Assembly (NCBI GenBank): GCA_001598975.1
Contig: BBXU01002593.1
Span: 1 to 24,738, forward strand
Origin: Parachlorella kessleri
Lineage: Eukaryota; Chlorophyta; Trebouxiophyceae; Chlorellales; Chlorellaceae
Length of the DNA: 24,738 nucleotides
Direction of reading: 5' to 3'
Shown: piece after piece, positions 9,101 through 17,400 of the stretch
Layout of the letters: the number at the start of each line of letters is the position of its first letter
How positions within the stretch are numbered: the stretch's first letter is position 1
Notes under the pieces: generated by a model
Told to the model about the DNA's origin: nothing
Databases searched by the model: none
What the model saw: the letters and a program-made list of their open reading frames with translations, nothing else
Position numbers and translations under genes: made by a program

Positions 9101-10554
9101 GGGGCCTGACCGCTTCAGAGCCCCCACTGACGAGGAGATTGCGGCCCAGGCTCGCAATGAAGTCACAGTCTTGCCACTTGACCTGCAGAGGTAGGAGGAG
9201 CCAGGGTACAGCCCACACTGATGTTCTTGCTGCCAGCTGGGACATATGACTAGCCGGACCCAGCTCATTGTCCCTGAACCACCTGAGCTGCTGGACATGC
9301 CGATCTTCTTTGTCAGCAGGCTTGCTGTCCCATGACAGGGTTAGCAGGGCACATGAAAGGTTAGTCCAACTGGTACACTGCTAGATGAAGAAGCATATGT
9401 GCACACCTGTTTGCATTTCATTCTGATCCAATGAGCATTGAAGATATAGGCAATGCCGTCTTGATTCCTTGTGCTGGTCAAAGATGGCGTGCCGGAACAC
9501 CTTCACCGTTGGCACCCTGGTAAGTTGTTGGTCTTGACTGCCTGCAGGTACGCTGCCACGATGCTTGGGGACTCCAGTACATTCATGGCTCCAGCCTTGC
9601 AGCGGCGGCCGCCGCTCCCAACCAGGAGCTATTTCAGCAGTTCAACAAGGACAGCTTCCCTGCCCTCCAGCGACCGCCAACAGCAGGAGACGGCTGCGGG
9701 GGCTGCGACAATAGGCAGCGGTCACAATCCAGCCGGTGAGGCCGGCGCAGCTGTCAAGGGGCCCCAGCAGCAGGGAAGCAGCGACGCTGCTAGTGCTGGG
9801 GAGCAGTTACGTGCAGGAGAGCGAAGTGAGCAGCTTGGCAGGCATGAGCCTAGCGAGGGGTTGCAGCATCTGCAATCCAGGCAAGGCCCGGTGCCACAGG
9901 CTGGGGAAGGGCAGCAGGCTGCCACACCTGTCCCGGAGGGCATTAGCACCGAGGCAGCGCGTGCTGCTACCAGGCAGACTAGCCCAACCGTGCCGCCAGC
10001 GCAGCAGCGACAATGGGGCGAGGATGACGGCAGTGCTGGCAACGTGGCATCAGATGCACCAAAAGCGGAGGAGCGGCTGAGCAGGGAGGACTCCTTTAGC
10101 AACGAGGAGGCCACAAGCCAACCGCCTGCCGTTGCTGTGGGAGAGGGGGTTGGTGGCGAGGACGTGCTGGCCCCGCCGCTGCGGCGTGGCCCCTCCATCG
10201 CCGAGCTTATGGCGGCCCAGCCAGAATTGCTGCTATCGCCGTCAGAAGAGGAGCCTTTTGATGTTGAGCAGCGCCATTCGGGCCCTATACACTTCACGTA
10301 AGGCTGTGCCAAAGCTTTGCAAGCTTGCGGAACCAGGTTGCACCCTGCTGTATAGGGAGGCAGCCTCCGTGCATCAGCCATTGCGGCGCTTTGGTATCAA
10401 TTGTCGTGGCGATAGCAAGGCAGTAGACCAAGAAGCACTTGCATTCCTGTGCAGGAAGACTGAGAGCTGGAAGCGGGACCGCGCACTGAAGAATCTGTTC
10501 ACCGCTGATGACGTACCGCCTGCCATCAGCGAGGCAGAGCGGGAGGGGGAGTAG
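2248..10554 (+). CDS. Inward-rectifier K+ channel (Kir) with two tandem cytoplasmic domains; N-terminus incomplete
   Basis: The product is a predicted plasma-membrane or organelle-membrane potassium channel that works as a tetramer. Modelled exons: 2248-2312, 2467-2578, 2775-2854, 3036-3144, 3434-3554, 3711-3908, 4349-4518, 4905-5087, 5845-5968 (or 5908), 6322-6351, 6424-6567, 6846-6967, 7396-7490, 7764-7995, 8341-8727, 9032-9190, 9548-10297, 10455-10554 (TAG). Exon phases agree across every junction except around 5908-6351, where the border is a choice. The model gives about 1,060 residues, against roughly 330-500 in animal Kir proteins. Order: slide helix and M1, filter TIGYG, M2, cytoplasmic domain 1 (about residues 124-290), cytoplasmic domain 2 (about 325-515), low-complexity tail. 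The first exon(s) and the start codon are upstream and were not found. Family assignment is by my own recognition of Kir landmarks in order. The alternative of two separate genes is unlikely, because one exon (4905-5087) spans the end of domain 1 and the start of domain 2. Confidence 0.85.
3611..3655 (+). pseudogene. Decayed copy of part of Kir exon 3711-3908, inside the preceding intron
   Basis: Read in the frame of the true exon, this intron stretch gives LYSWGEGRTTVGDER. The functional exon 129 bases downstream (3740-3784) gives LYTWGEGRTTAEGER. The copy is preceded in frame by TGA (3603-3605) and followed by TGA, so it cannot replace the true exon. A GTGAGT-type donor sequence sits just after it near 3673. 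It looks like a relic of a local tandem duplication. Confidence 0.75.
3909..4348 (+). other. Kir intron of 440 bases, no other content seen
   Basis: This is the intron between the exon ending GHTHDSLM and the exon beginning ALSAEIVV. It opens with the donor GTGGGT and closes with CACTGCAG. I see no duplicated exon fragment, RNA gene or second coding sequence in it. An upstream CAG near 4316 would be an in-frame alternative acceptor, but nothing favours its use. Confidence 0.5.
4788..4904 (+). repeat. In-frame duplicate of the start of Kir exon 4905-5087; possible alternative exon extension
   Basis: After a TTAG at 4784-4787 the sequence reads VHEMELQAGLPAQLS, closely matching FHDVEPQVGLPPLPP at the start of the true exon. 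The offset is 117 bases (39 codons). The whole stretch from 4788 into 5087 is open, and the phase fits the preceding exon (CA + G). Use of this acceptor would therefore add 39 residues without a frameshift. The copy may be decaying or may be a real alternative 3' splice choice; transcripts would decide. Confidence 0.65.
5712..5756 (+). pseudogene. Decayed copy of Kir exon start (5841-5885), inside the preceding intron
   Basis: The stretch GCAGGGTGGCG..CCAACCAGATGCT is repeated 129 bases downstream at the true acceptor and exon start (5841 onward). The copy keeps the acceptor-like CGCAG but differs by a one-base deletion after GGTGGCG. If spliced here the frame shifts and meets TGA about 45 bases later. 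The rest of the 757-base intron (5088-5844) holds a short hydrophobic open stretch near 5370-5438 and one copy of the GGTGGCAGGTAGTGC repeat, but nothing else I can name. Confidence 0.7.
5969..6321 (+). other. Unresolved stretch within Kir cytoplasmic domain 2
   Basis: Domain 2 needs about 20 residues between LYRW (ending 5908) and CGYETG (6424). Candidate donors are at 5909 (GTGTCA) and 5969 (GTGCGC); candidate acceptors end at 6316 or 6321. The stretch 5983-6351 is open in the frame of the downstream exon and rich in Cys, Ala and Val, so a retained version is possible on paper. I treat it as an intron, because a 120-residue insertion is not expected at this loop. Confidence 0.4.
6968..7395 (+). 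other. Kir intron of 428 bases, no other content seen
   Basis: The intron lies between the exon ending IVRHPSQA and the exon beginning DHKPRVRWNHFHD. The donor is GTACGA and the acceptor GGTGCAG; together they rebuild one Arg codon (AG + G). I found no exon copy of the kind seen in three other introns of the gene. Confidence 0.5.
7491..7763 (+). other. Kir intron between domain 2 and the tail; could hide an extra exon
   Basis: A strong GTGAGT donor at 7491 and a TTTGGTGCAG acceptor at 7754-7763 join in phase 1. Two stretches inside read like coding sequence but are in phase 0, so they do not fit this model: one around 7545-7586 (LLGLGKAVLVYPEWQ) and one from about 7687 (GMEVALGGNMYEQH). They may belong to an alternative transcript or be chance. 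Confidence 0.4.
7996..8340 (+). other. Kir tail intron with a small tandem repeat
   Basis: This 345-base intron has donor GTGTGG and acceptor GGCTTTCAG. It contains the tandem ACTCCTTAGG ACTCCTTAG near 8067-8085. I see no gene or RNA structure in it. Confidence 0.45.
8426..8461 (+). repeat. Run of 12 alanine codons in the Kir tail
   Basis: Mixed GCG, GCC, GCA and GCT codons encode 12 consecutive alanines within exon 8341-8727. The codons vary, so the protein run is longer than any pure DNA triplet run. It lies in the probably disordered tail. Confidence 0.9.
8728..9031 (+). other. Kir tail intron, no other content seen
   Basis: This 304-base intron opens with GTGTGA and closes with CTGCTGCAG. 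It contains a TGGCTTTC about 30 bases before its end, matching the TGGCTTTCAG that closes the intron before exon 8341-8727. This fits an origin of the two intron-exon junctions by duplication. Confidence 0.45.
9191..9547 (+). other. Kir tail intron, no other content seen
   Basis: This 357-base intron has donor GTAGGA and acceptor GCCTGCAG, restoring a split Arg codon (AG + G). An ATG at 9471 opens a frame that runs into the exon, but the splice phase and the repeated YAAT exon start argue that translation enters at 9548. Confidence 0.55.
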
Positions 10555-10929
10555 CCAGTCGAGCACAGCTTGTCTGGTAGTGGTGTTTTGTACTGTATGG
10601 ATCAACGTTCGCAGACATTCTCAACTGACTACATGCCGACATCCAGCTGCACACACCGTCCTTACCTGCACTCAGCATGGCAGTGGGCCCATGCGCTTGC
10701 CGATTGAACATGCATTGTCCTGCATCTGCCTGCCAGCATGACTCTTTGCTCGTATGCACATGTTGCACTGTCTGCTTTCGTGGTGACTGCCAATTGGCAA
10801 GTGAGCATCAAAGCCTGCTGGTGGTCTGCCAGGAAGTGTTTGGTGTTTGGTAATGGGGGCAGGCGATACAATAAAAAGGAAAAGCAGGGTAAAACGTGTA
10901 CTGTTAACTTATCAGTTTGGTGTCTGTTT

Positions 10930-11050
10930 TGGTGGCAGGTAGTGCGAACATAGGGAAGGTAGGGGTGGATTGTGACGGGCTAAAGCAGTATTTTTGTCCA
11001 TGGTGGCAGGTAGTGCACACACAGGAGAGGTAGGAGTGGAATGTACAGGG
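10930..11050 (+). repeat. Direct repeat, two copies 71 bases apart; third copy at 5123
   Basis: TGGTGGCAGGTAGTGC occurs at 10930 and again at 11001, each followed by a similar stretch (ACA..AGG..GGTAGG.GTGGA). The same core occurs at 5123-5147 in a Kir intron, followed by GAACAGAGGAGG. Similarity covers about 40 bases per copy. It may be part of a dispersed element; no coding capacity or terminal inverted repeats are visible. Confidence 0.7.
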
Positions 11051-12224
11051 AGGATGCGATTTATGGTCTGGGGCTTGCCTGAGTCCTGATGCAGTCAATC
11101 CCTCCCCTAGACAAGCTAAGGCATGGAACAGCAAGTCAAGCCTGAGTTGAAGCAGGGCAGTAGGGAACAGGGTTACTGCCTGACATGTAAGCCTGCTGGG
11201 AGCAGCATCAAGCGTAGCAGGTGAGCAGAGCAAGGCAGACAGGCAGGCTTGCTGACTTGGGGGTACGCAGCTGGCAACAGATGCCCTGCTATAGCAACTG
11301 GCCACCTGCACCCCTAACAATGCCTTTCGATTCTGCAGCTACAGCCAGGCTGCGTCCGCCGCGCCTCCATATTTAAACCACAGCAGCAAGCTGTGGAAGC
11401 GCAGCTAAGCCTTCACTCTGCCAAACACCCAAGGTCTGGCACTTGCACTGCAGCCCAGCTTGCTGCACGCCTGCTTGCTGCGGTATGGCATCGCCGACCT
11501 GGCAGTTTTCAACGGCCTTCAGCAACTATCCCTCAGCCAGGAGGTCGTCAGCAGCAATGTGGAGCCAAAAAAAGCTGGCAACAGTGGAGACAGAAGGCCG
11601 CAGCCAACACGACTTGCAGGAGGTACTGGCTCAGAGCTCTTCACTGTCGTTAGCTACGCCAACGTCCTCCGACCCAACCTGCAGCTGCTCTGCACACAAA
11701 TTGCGCACAAGTGGCATGTCCCTGTGATACATGCATGTTGCACTTCACCTGTTAGCCCGGGTTCACTCAATGATATTTTTATAGGTATTGAACAGTTGTG
11801 TAGCCTTCACAACCTTCAAGATCTGCAAAACGTCTCTGTGCCTAAGTTCCTCTGCCGCCATGGCACCCAGGTTAGGCTTCAAGGTACTGCTGATCGCCTA
11901 CTGGCTGAGACCCAGGTCCTCGGCGCCGCTGAAGGCTGCCAGGTCGGTGGTGCCAAGCAGCAGCAGGTAGGCGTGCAGTGGGCAGTGCTGACCAGGGGTC
12001 TAGGGCACCTCTGCAGGCGAAGTTCCCCCCTTTGCTCACTGCCGGGTTACCTGGCCCAGGGAGGCAGTAATTGCACGCTGCAAGCTTCTGGGATCCGTCC
12101 TAACAATGCTGGCCGCTCAAGTGGTGCAAGCCCTATGCAAAGCCTCCGAGGGGCATGGTTAAAGGGGGCAAGCTGGCTCTTACTGCTGGCATTGGGGAAG
12201 TTCTAGTGAAGCACTTGCCTGCAG

Positions 12225-12283
12225 GGACCAAGAAGTGCAGGCTTACCTGGACGACGAAGAATTGCCTGGTTGGTGCGCACCAG
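12225..12283 (+). other. Candidate coding exon of an unrecognised gene
   Basis: Between a CTGCAG acceptor at 12219-12224 and a GTAGAC donor at 12284, the phase-2 reading gives DQEVQAYLDDEELPGWCAP, an acidic, protein-like sequence. A further open stretch upstream, about 11810-11970, reads KFLCRHGTQ and RLLAETQVLGAAEG and ends at a GTAGGC donor. I cannot assemble a complete gene and recognise no family. The segment could be an exon of a small gene, or chance. Confidence 0.25.
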
Positions 12284-12639
12284 GTAGACTTGCTTGGACT
12301 CAAAAACGAGCAGTCAGCCCTCTCTTTTGCTTTAGAGCACGAAGGATCGAGCCCCCCTGGGCGGTCACCTTTTCTAGGACTGGCTAGGTAGCCAGTGTTA
12401 TCGAAAGAGTGTTATGTTACACAGGGCAACGTCGTGTCTATGATGCAGAGCGAAGGACGGACCAGTCATCAGTTGCATTGTGTCCTAAGGAACGACACCA
12501 TGGCGCTCAAATTATGACCACTTGACTAATTCATTGGAATGGCTAGATAGCTCCCCAACTGGCACAGGAGCGCTTTAAAAGCTATCCCGTTGCCACCATA
12601 CCAAACGGCAAGCGTGGAAGTGGGTTTGACGGGAAGCCC

Positions 12640-14496
12640 ATGGTAAGCGAGTCTTTGATCAAGTCGGCTCACACAAACCGTGCAGTCTGCTCACACAAGC
12701 AGTTCTGCACGCAGGCTTTGTCGTGGGCACCCGTGGACTGCGTCGGGTCTGTGCCCTGCGCCAGGTCAGGGCACTCCTTCACGACTGTGGGCGCGAGCCA
12801 TGTCCTATTTGGAGGCACTGGCGTTGACAGTAAGGGTAAGCTTGAGCCGTGGCGGCAAAGGTGTGGTGGTCACAAACGTAGCCCATATGTGAGTGAGCGC
12901 AGAAGCACAGGTGAGCGCAGAAGCACAGGTCTGACGAGCATACGTGCAGGCAAGGCCAACGCCTTCAATGATGTCTTCATCTGTGACTGCCACGAACCAA
13001 CAACCACTCAGTGGCGCAGCTTGACTAGCGGCGCTGGGCCTGCGCCACCGCCCCGTGCGCGTCACACGGCTGTGGCAATAGATGACAAGCGGCTGCTGAT
13101 TTTTGGCGGCATAGACATGAAGAGACGCTACAACGACACTTGGGTGCTCAACACCAAGACAGGGGCCTGGGTGGAGATTGTTGTGCATGGAGAGACGCCG
13201 CCTGCGCGCGCCCATCATACAATCACGAGGGTTGGCGACTGCTTATATATCTTTGGCGGGTAAGTTGACAAAGTAAACCATAAGCTGGTCAGCAGGTATT
13301 ACTCTTATACCCTTGAAGCTATAATGCTTGATTATAAATAAACCATGGTCTCTATCCTGGGAGACTGCGCTGGCCAGGGCGGTGCCGCCCGTCTTTGCTG
13401 GTGTCGCTGTGGACTGCAATGAAGTTGTGACGTGATTGCAAACCGCAGCTACTCATGTATATGCGTACCTGATCTAGTCACCTGTACGCCATGCATTCGT
13501 CCAACAGATATGCGGGCAGTGGCAGAGCTCTTGGTGACATATGGGAGCTGAGTGGCGGCAAGGATGGCCTGCCATACTGTTGGAGGGAGCTGGTGCCCAC
13601 TGGCATTGCGGTGCGTGACTGGTGGCGTCTAAAGCCGTGCTTGTTATAGGTTGCCGTTATCATGTAGAGTTTGTGCGCAACTGCCCAGAAAGCTGGTACC
13701 CATGGTAGCCAAGCTTATATTATTGACATGAAAGCTGTTGGCTCCCTTGTCTGCTCAGTATTGATTGGCAGAAATAGTGTTGTACTATGGCAGTAAGTTG
13801 ACAGGTCCATGCATCGACGAACAGCCGTAGGTGTGCTTTGCGCAGTGCCCGGCGGGCATCAGGCAGGTATTGAGTTGAGCGAACGCCCTTGGGGGTAGGG
13901 GGGGGGGTGCTTGTCAAGGCTCAGACACCACCCAGAAATTGTATCGTCCCCTTTCTTGCAGCCCACGCCAAGGTTTGACCACGTTGCTGCTTCGTTTTCA
14001 GCTTCCTCTGATAATCAGCAAACTGCCAAACTGCTGCTGATGGGTGGCCGTGACTCTATCCAGCATTTCAGTGATGTCCATGTACTCAACCTGGAGCTCG
14101 TGGCCTGGGAAGCAGAGCACTGCATTCCGGCAATCTCACACGAGGTGCGCGTTATGCAAAGATGCCCTGCAGAGACCCATCAACAGCCTGGTTTGGAAAT
14201 TTGTGCAACTTTGGCCATCGTTGCCTTCCTCACTGCAGGGATATAACAACCTCTGCACAAGTGTGGAAGCTGTTCCTTACCACAAAGTCTTTCATTTTGG
14301 TGGCAAGTCTGGGACCATGGACTTCTTAAACAAGGTGGCAGTCATGGACTGTGGCAGCAGAGTTTGGGAGGCGCCAGAAGTGTTGGGCTTGCCACCCCCT
14401 GCCAGGCAGGACTGTGCATGGGTACTCGATGCAAAGAGCTGCAGTCTCATCGTTTTTGGCGGGTGGGCAAACCGCTGGCTGGGAGACACATGGAAG
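12640..14496 (+). other. Dynein N-terminal Kelch block 1
   Basis: Exons 12640-12642, 12715-12835, 12950-13259, 13508-13610, 13962-14144 and 14239-14496. Kelch signatures recur: [12 protein letters not shown] with [53 protein letters not shown] with [20 protein letters not shown], and RQDCAWVL with [14 protein letters not shown]. That is about six blades, enough for a complete beta-propeller. In the Chlamydomonas alpha chain this region is reported to affect outer-arm activity and microtubule contact. The intron at 13611-13961 (351 bases) holds a G-run near 13895-13907 and nothing else I can name. Confidence 0.9.
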
Positions 14497-17400
14497 GTAG
14501 GCACGAAGTCCTGCATTTTGCCACTTTAAACATTGGCTGGGGATGAATCAAACTTTGCATGGTGTACTGGCAACCTACTGCACATGCACCGTATCCTGAC
14601 CAACACCAACATACCTTTTTGTTTGCCTGCAGCTTCAAATTGCTCCCATCATCGGGCCTGCATATGCCTGCACCGCCCTGGAGCCTGCTCTTGGCCCTGT
14701 CGCTGGCGGCTTTGAGGTCTTAATTAAGGGGATGCGGTTCAGGTGATTTGCCCAACCAAAGTGTTGAAGTCACTTGCCTAATATCGCTTGAACAGTTCTG
14801 GTTGGGTAAAGTTTTGGTCCATAGTGCCATGGATTTATCGAAGATGCATAGGATGGACTCAGCTTGGGAAGCCAGCGCCAAGAAAGCGCTTTGGCCGTGG
14901 TCTGCATATCATGCTTGTACCTCATTAGTAGCATGCTGCATGACAGATAGTGGCAGGTGGCAGGGTCGCCTTTAAAATCGGCTTTCTCTGATGAGGTAGT
15001 GCACATTGCTCACGCAGGGAGGGCAAGGTGCAAGTGAAGTTTGCGTCATCCAAAGGCGAGCTTATCGTTGATGGATCAGTGATAAGCGCAGGTAAGCAAG
15101 AGTTGGGGCCCCAGCTGTTGGTTGACTCTGATAAGTTCACAAAAGCGTGGATCTTGCCAAACAGTCACGGCAACACCAAGCCCTGATCGTGGCTGAGGTT
15201 TAGAACTCACAGTACAGACTGAAAGCTATTCTGTGCGTGCGGTGCAGATTTAGTCAAGTGTAAGGCTCCAAACTATGAAAATTATGGGCCCCTGGCAACC
15301 CTGGTCTCTCTTCAGATTGATGGCACTGGTTGGACTGTCAACCCCCTCCAGTTTGCCTACTTTGCTAATACTGCTCCAAAGCTGTGTCTGGCCTTCGGGC
15401 CTGGACTTTTATCTGCTTATACTGGCATGGAAATGCCCATAATGATTCAGGCGCGAGATACAACCAACTCCAAGCGGCAGTCTGGTACGAGTCCGCACCT
15501 ACCGCTTACCTGCTCCTTTAGCGGAAGTGCAAGAATGTGCCCATCTGCAAGCATGCAGGTCCTGCAGGCAGCACTTTGAAGTAGTATAGGCAGGTTTCAG
15601 TCAAGCGCCTCTCCTTGTAACACATGCTGCAGGCGGCGACGACTTCAAAATTGACCTGGAGACTAGTGAAGGCCTCAAGCCCTGCCCAAGCCGGCTTGTG
15701 GACCTTCAGAACGGACAGTACGAGGTAGGTGCTATGCTTATTTCCATCTCCAACTCCATGGCGCTCTTGCTCAGGCTTTATTGCTGTCCCAACTGGGCAC
15801 GTTCATAACACAAATGGCTGTTTCTATTGAGAGCTTTTTGAAGCTAACACCATGATTTATGCCCTGAAGGTGTTTTACCGGCTGCCCACTGCTGGCGATT
15901 ATCGTTTGCATATACTTTGCAAGGAACTGGGAGCAGAAGGACACTTTGTCCCTGTCCGTGGTAGCCCTTTCAGTGTCAAATGTTTGGACCCATGGAGGCG
16001 AGTCAAAATTTCTGGGCCTGCGCCCCCCCGCCGTGTGGTGAGCACCTCCAGCTACCTTGATTATGCGCTCAGGAAATCTGAAGAGTGCCAAAGGAACCTG
16101 CAGGGATCTTTATTTGCACCTGACCGCTAATGTGAAGTGCTGTGCAGGGGGCCACTGTCCACGCCCTTGGGAGTGACCTCCTGTTATATGGCAACGATAA
16201 GTCTGGCCTTGCAAGATGTCATATGGACCAAGACTGGTCATGGAACCAGGTCCAAGATAGCGGCAGCTTGCAGCCACCTGCCAGAAAGGGTCATGGCATG
16301 GCAGCCTCTTGCTCTAAGCTGAGTTTGTTCGGGGGGCAAACTCTACAGGACAATGAGCTGCTGCAAGACTTGTGGCACCTTCACAAGGTACGTCGGCTGC
16401 TTACTATAGGCATTGGGGTGGTTGCAAGGGTCTTAAATGGGTAGGAAAGATTGGTCTGTGGCTATTTGTGCCTCCGGTAGCGCCCGAGGCCACCTTGTGG
16501 GCTACATGCCCATGAGGTACAACGGATGGCGCTCCCTTAACCCACGCCCCTGGCCGGTGCCCACAGGGCATCACTCGGCGCCCAGCTACGGCTGGGCGGC
16601 GAGGCCTGGGCGTTTATTTATTTATTTGTCTATTTGTGCTTGCCTGCTTGTCTGGTCGACAGTCTGTGTGGCGTGGGTTAACAAAACCAAGGCTTGTGCC
16701 CCTGCCCGAGGGCAGGCAACGACAGTTAGCAGACGGGCAAAGCCCCTCCTGCTTGCATAACATGGGGCCCCCTCCCCCAGCATGTTAAGGCACCATTTCC
16801 CCTTCTCCGTAATTCCAAACATCACTAACCTCTCGGATTTGGCCTCGTGTTCATGGCAGAATCACCAGCCGTATGCAATATTAGGGGACCTGTCAACCTG
16901 CAGGGAAGTGGAGCCTGGGTGTCTATGGCGGACAGCTTGGTACTGGGGGACGCGGAGAACCTTCACCGCAGCGAGCACCTTCTCGTCTCAGTCAGTGAGG
17001 ATGAGCTCCTTCTCTTTGGTGGAGAGCAGGATGGGCAGCTCCTAGACGACATTTATTTGATTGATGAGAAGGTAGGCGGGTCGTGTACTTACAAGTTATG
17101 CTATATGGCCGCACTCGTAGACTGATACTCCTGCCTGTGGTGCTAGCCTGGTACCCCTGAGCAGGGTATGCCGTTTACTTGAAACAACCAGTCCCGCATA
17201 CCTCACCTGAGCCGGCCAACAGCCTGGTGCAATGCAGGGCCAAGGTGCCAAGCTCCTAAAGCCAACTGTCACCGGCACAATGCCAGCAGCGCGGAAGGGT
17301 GCATGTGGATGTACCAGCCAAGGACAGTGTGTTGTCGTCTTTGGAGGCTGTGGTATGGACGCTGAGGTGCGCTTTGAAGCCTACCATGTCTGACTGCCTG

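Larger units (their letters stand above)
7764..10554 (+). other. C-terminal tail of the Kir protein, low complexity, with repeated exon starts
   Basis: Exons 7764-7995, 8341-8727, 9032-9190, 9548-10297 and 10455-10554. The segment (about 540 residues) is rich in Ala, Ser, Pro, Gln, Glu and Gly, contains a run of 12 alanines and is probably disordered. Three successive exons begin with the same motif, YAATTEDMD, YAATTTDAGD and YAATMLGDS. Two exons end alike, VAPIDLQ and VLPLDLQ, each followed by a split Arg codon. The internal exons 8341-8727, 9032-9190 and 9548-10297 begin and end in phase 2, so they can be added or skipped without breaking the frame. The last exon ends ISEAEREGE and a TAG at 10552-10554. 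The donor GTAAGG at 10298 is preferred to reading through to the TAA at 10299-10301, because it joins in phase to a well-formed last exon. Confidence 0.72.
10555..12639. other. Intergenic stretch between Kir and dynein genes; no firm gene
   Basis: This should hold the Kir 3' untranslated region and poly(A) site and the dynein promoter and leader. I found no TGTAA (the usual green-algal poly(A) signal) soon after the Kir stop. AATAAA occurs at 10870-10875 and TGTAA near 11189. A direct repeat lies at 10930-11050. Parts of 11780-12283 look mildly coding (see the candidate exon at 12225), so a small unrecognised gene or dynein leader exons may sit here. No TATA-like element stands out before 12640. 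Confidence 0.4.

Noticed and set aside
9722..10381. A 219-codon open frame on the minus strand
   Set aside because: It overlaps the long Kir tail exon; its Ser/Cys/Pro-rich translation is the antisense of repetitive Ala/Gln/Glu-coding sequence.
10904..11320. A 138-codon open frame on the minus strand
   Set aside because: It runs across both copies of the 71-base repeat and has no recognisable domain.
11460..12206. A 248-codon open frame on the plus strand as a single-exon gene
   Set aside because: The length is notable, but it contains several likely splice borders and no family match; only short parts look coding, so I list a low-confidence candidate exon instead.
12564..12642. The open stretch reading RFKSYPVATIPNGKRGSGFD before the dynein start as coding sequence
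   Set aside because: The spacing from the ATG at 12640 to the Kelch block fits the expected protein start; no upstream exon could be joined. It remains possible.
12893..12928. The 18-base tandem repeat as a CRISPR-like array
   Set aside because: There are only two adjoining copies, no spacers, and the sequence lies in a eukaryotic intron.
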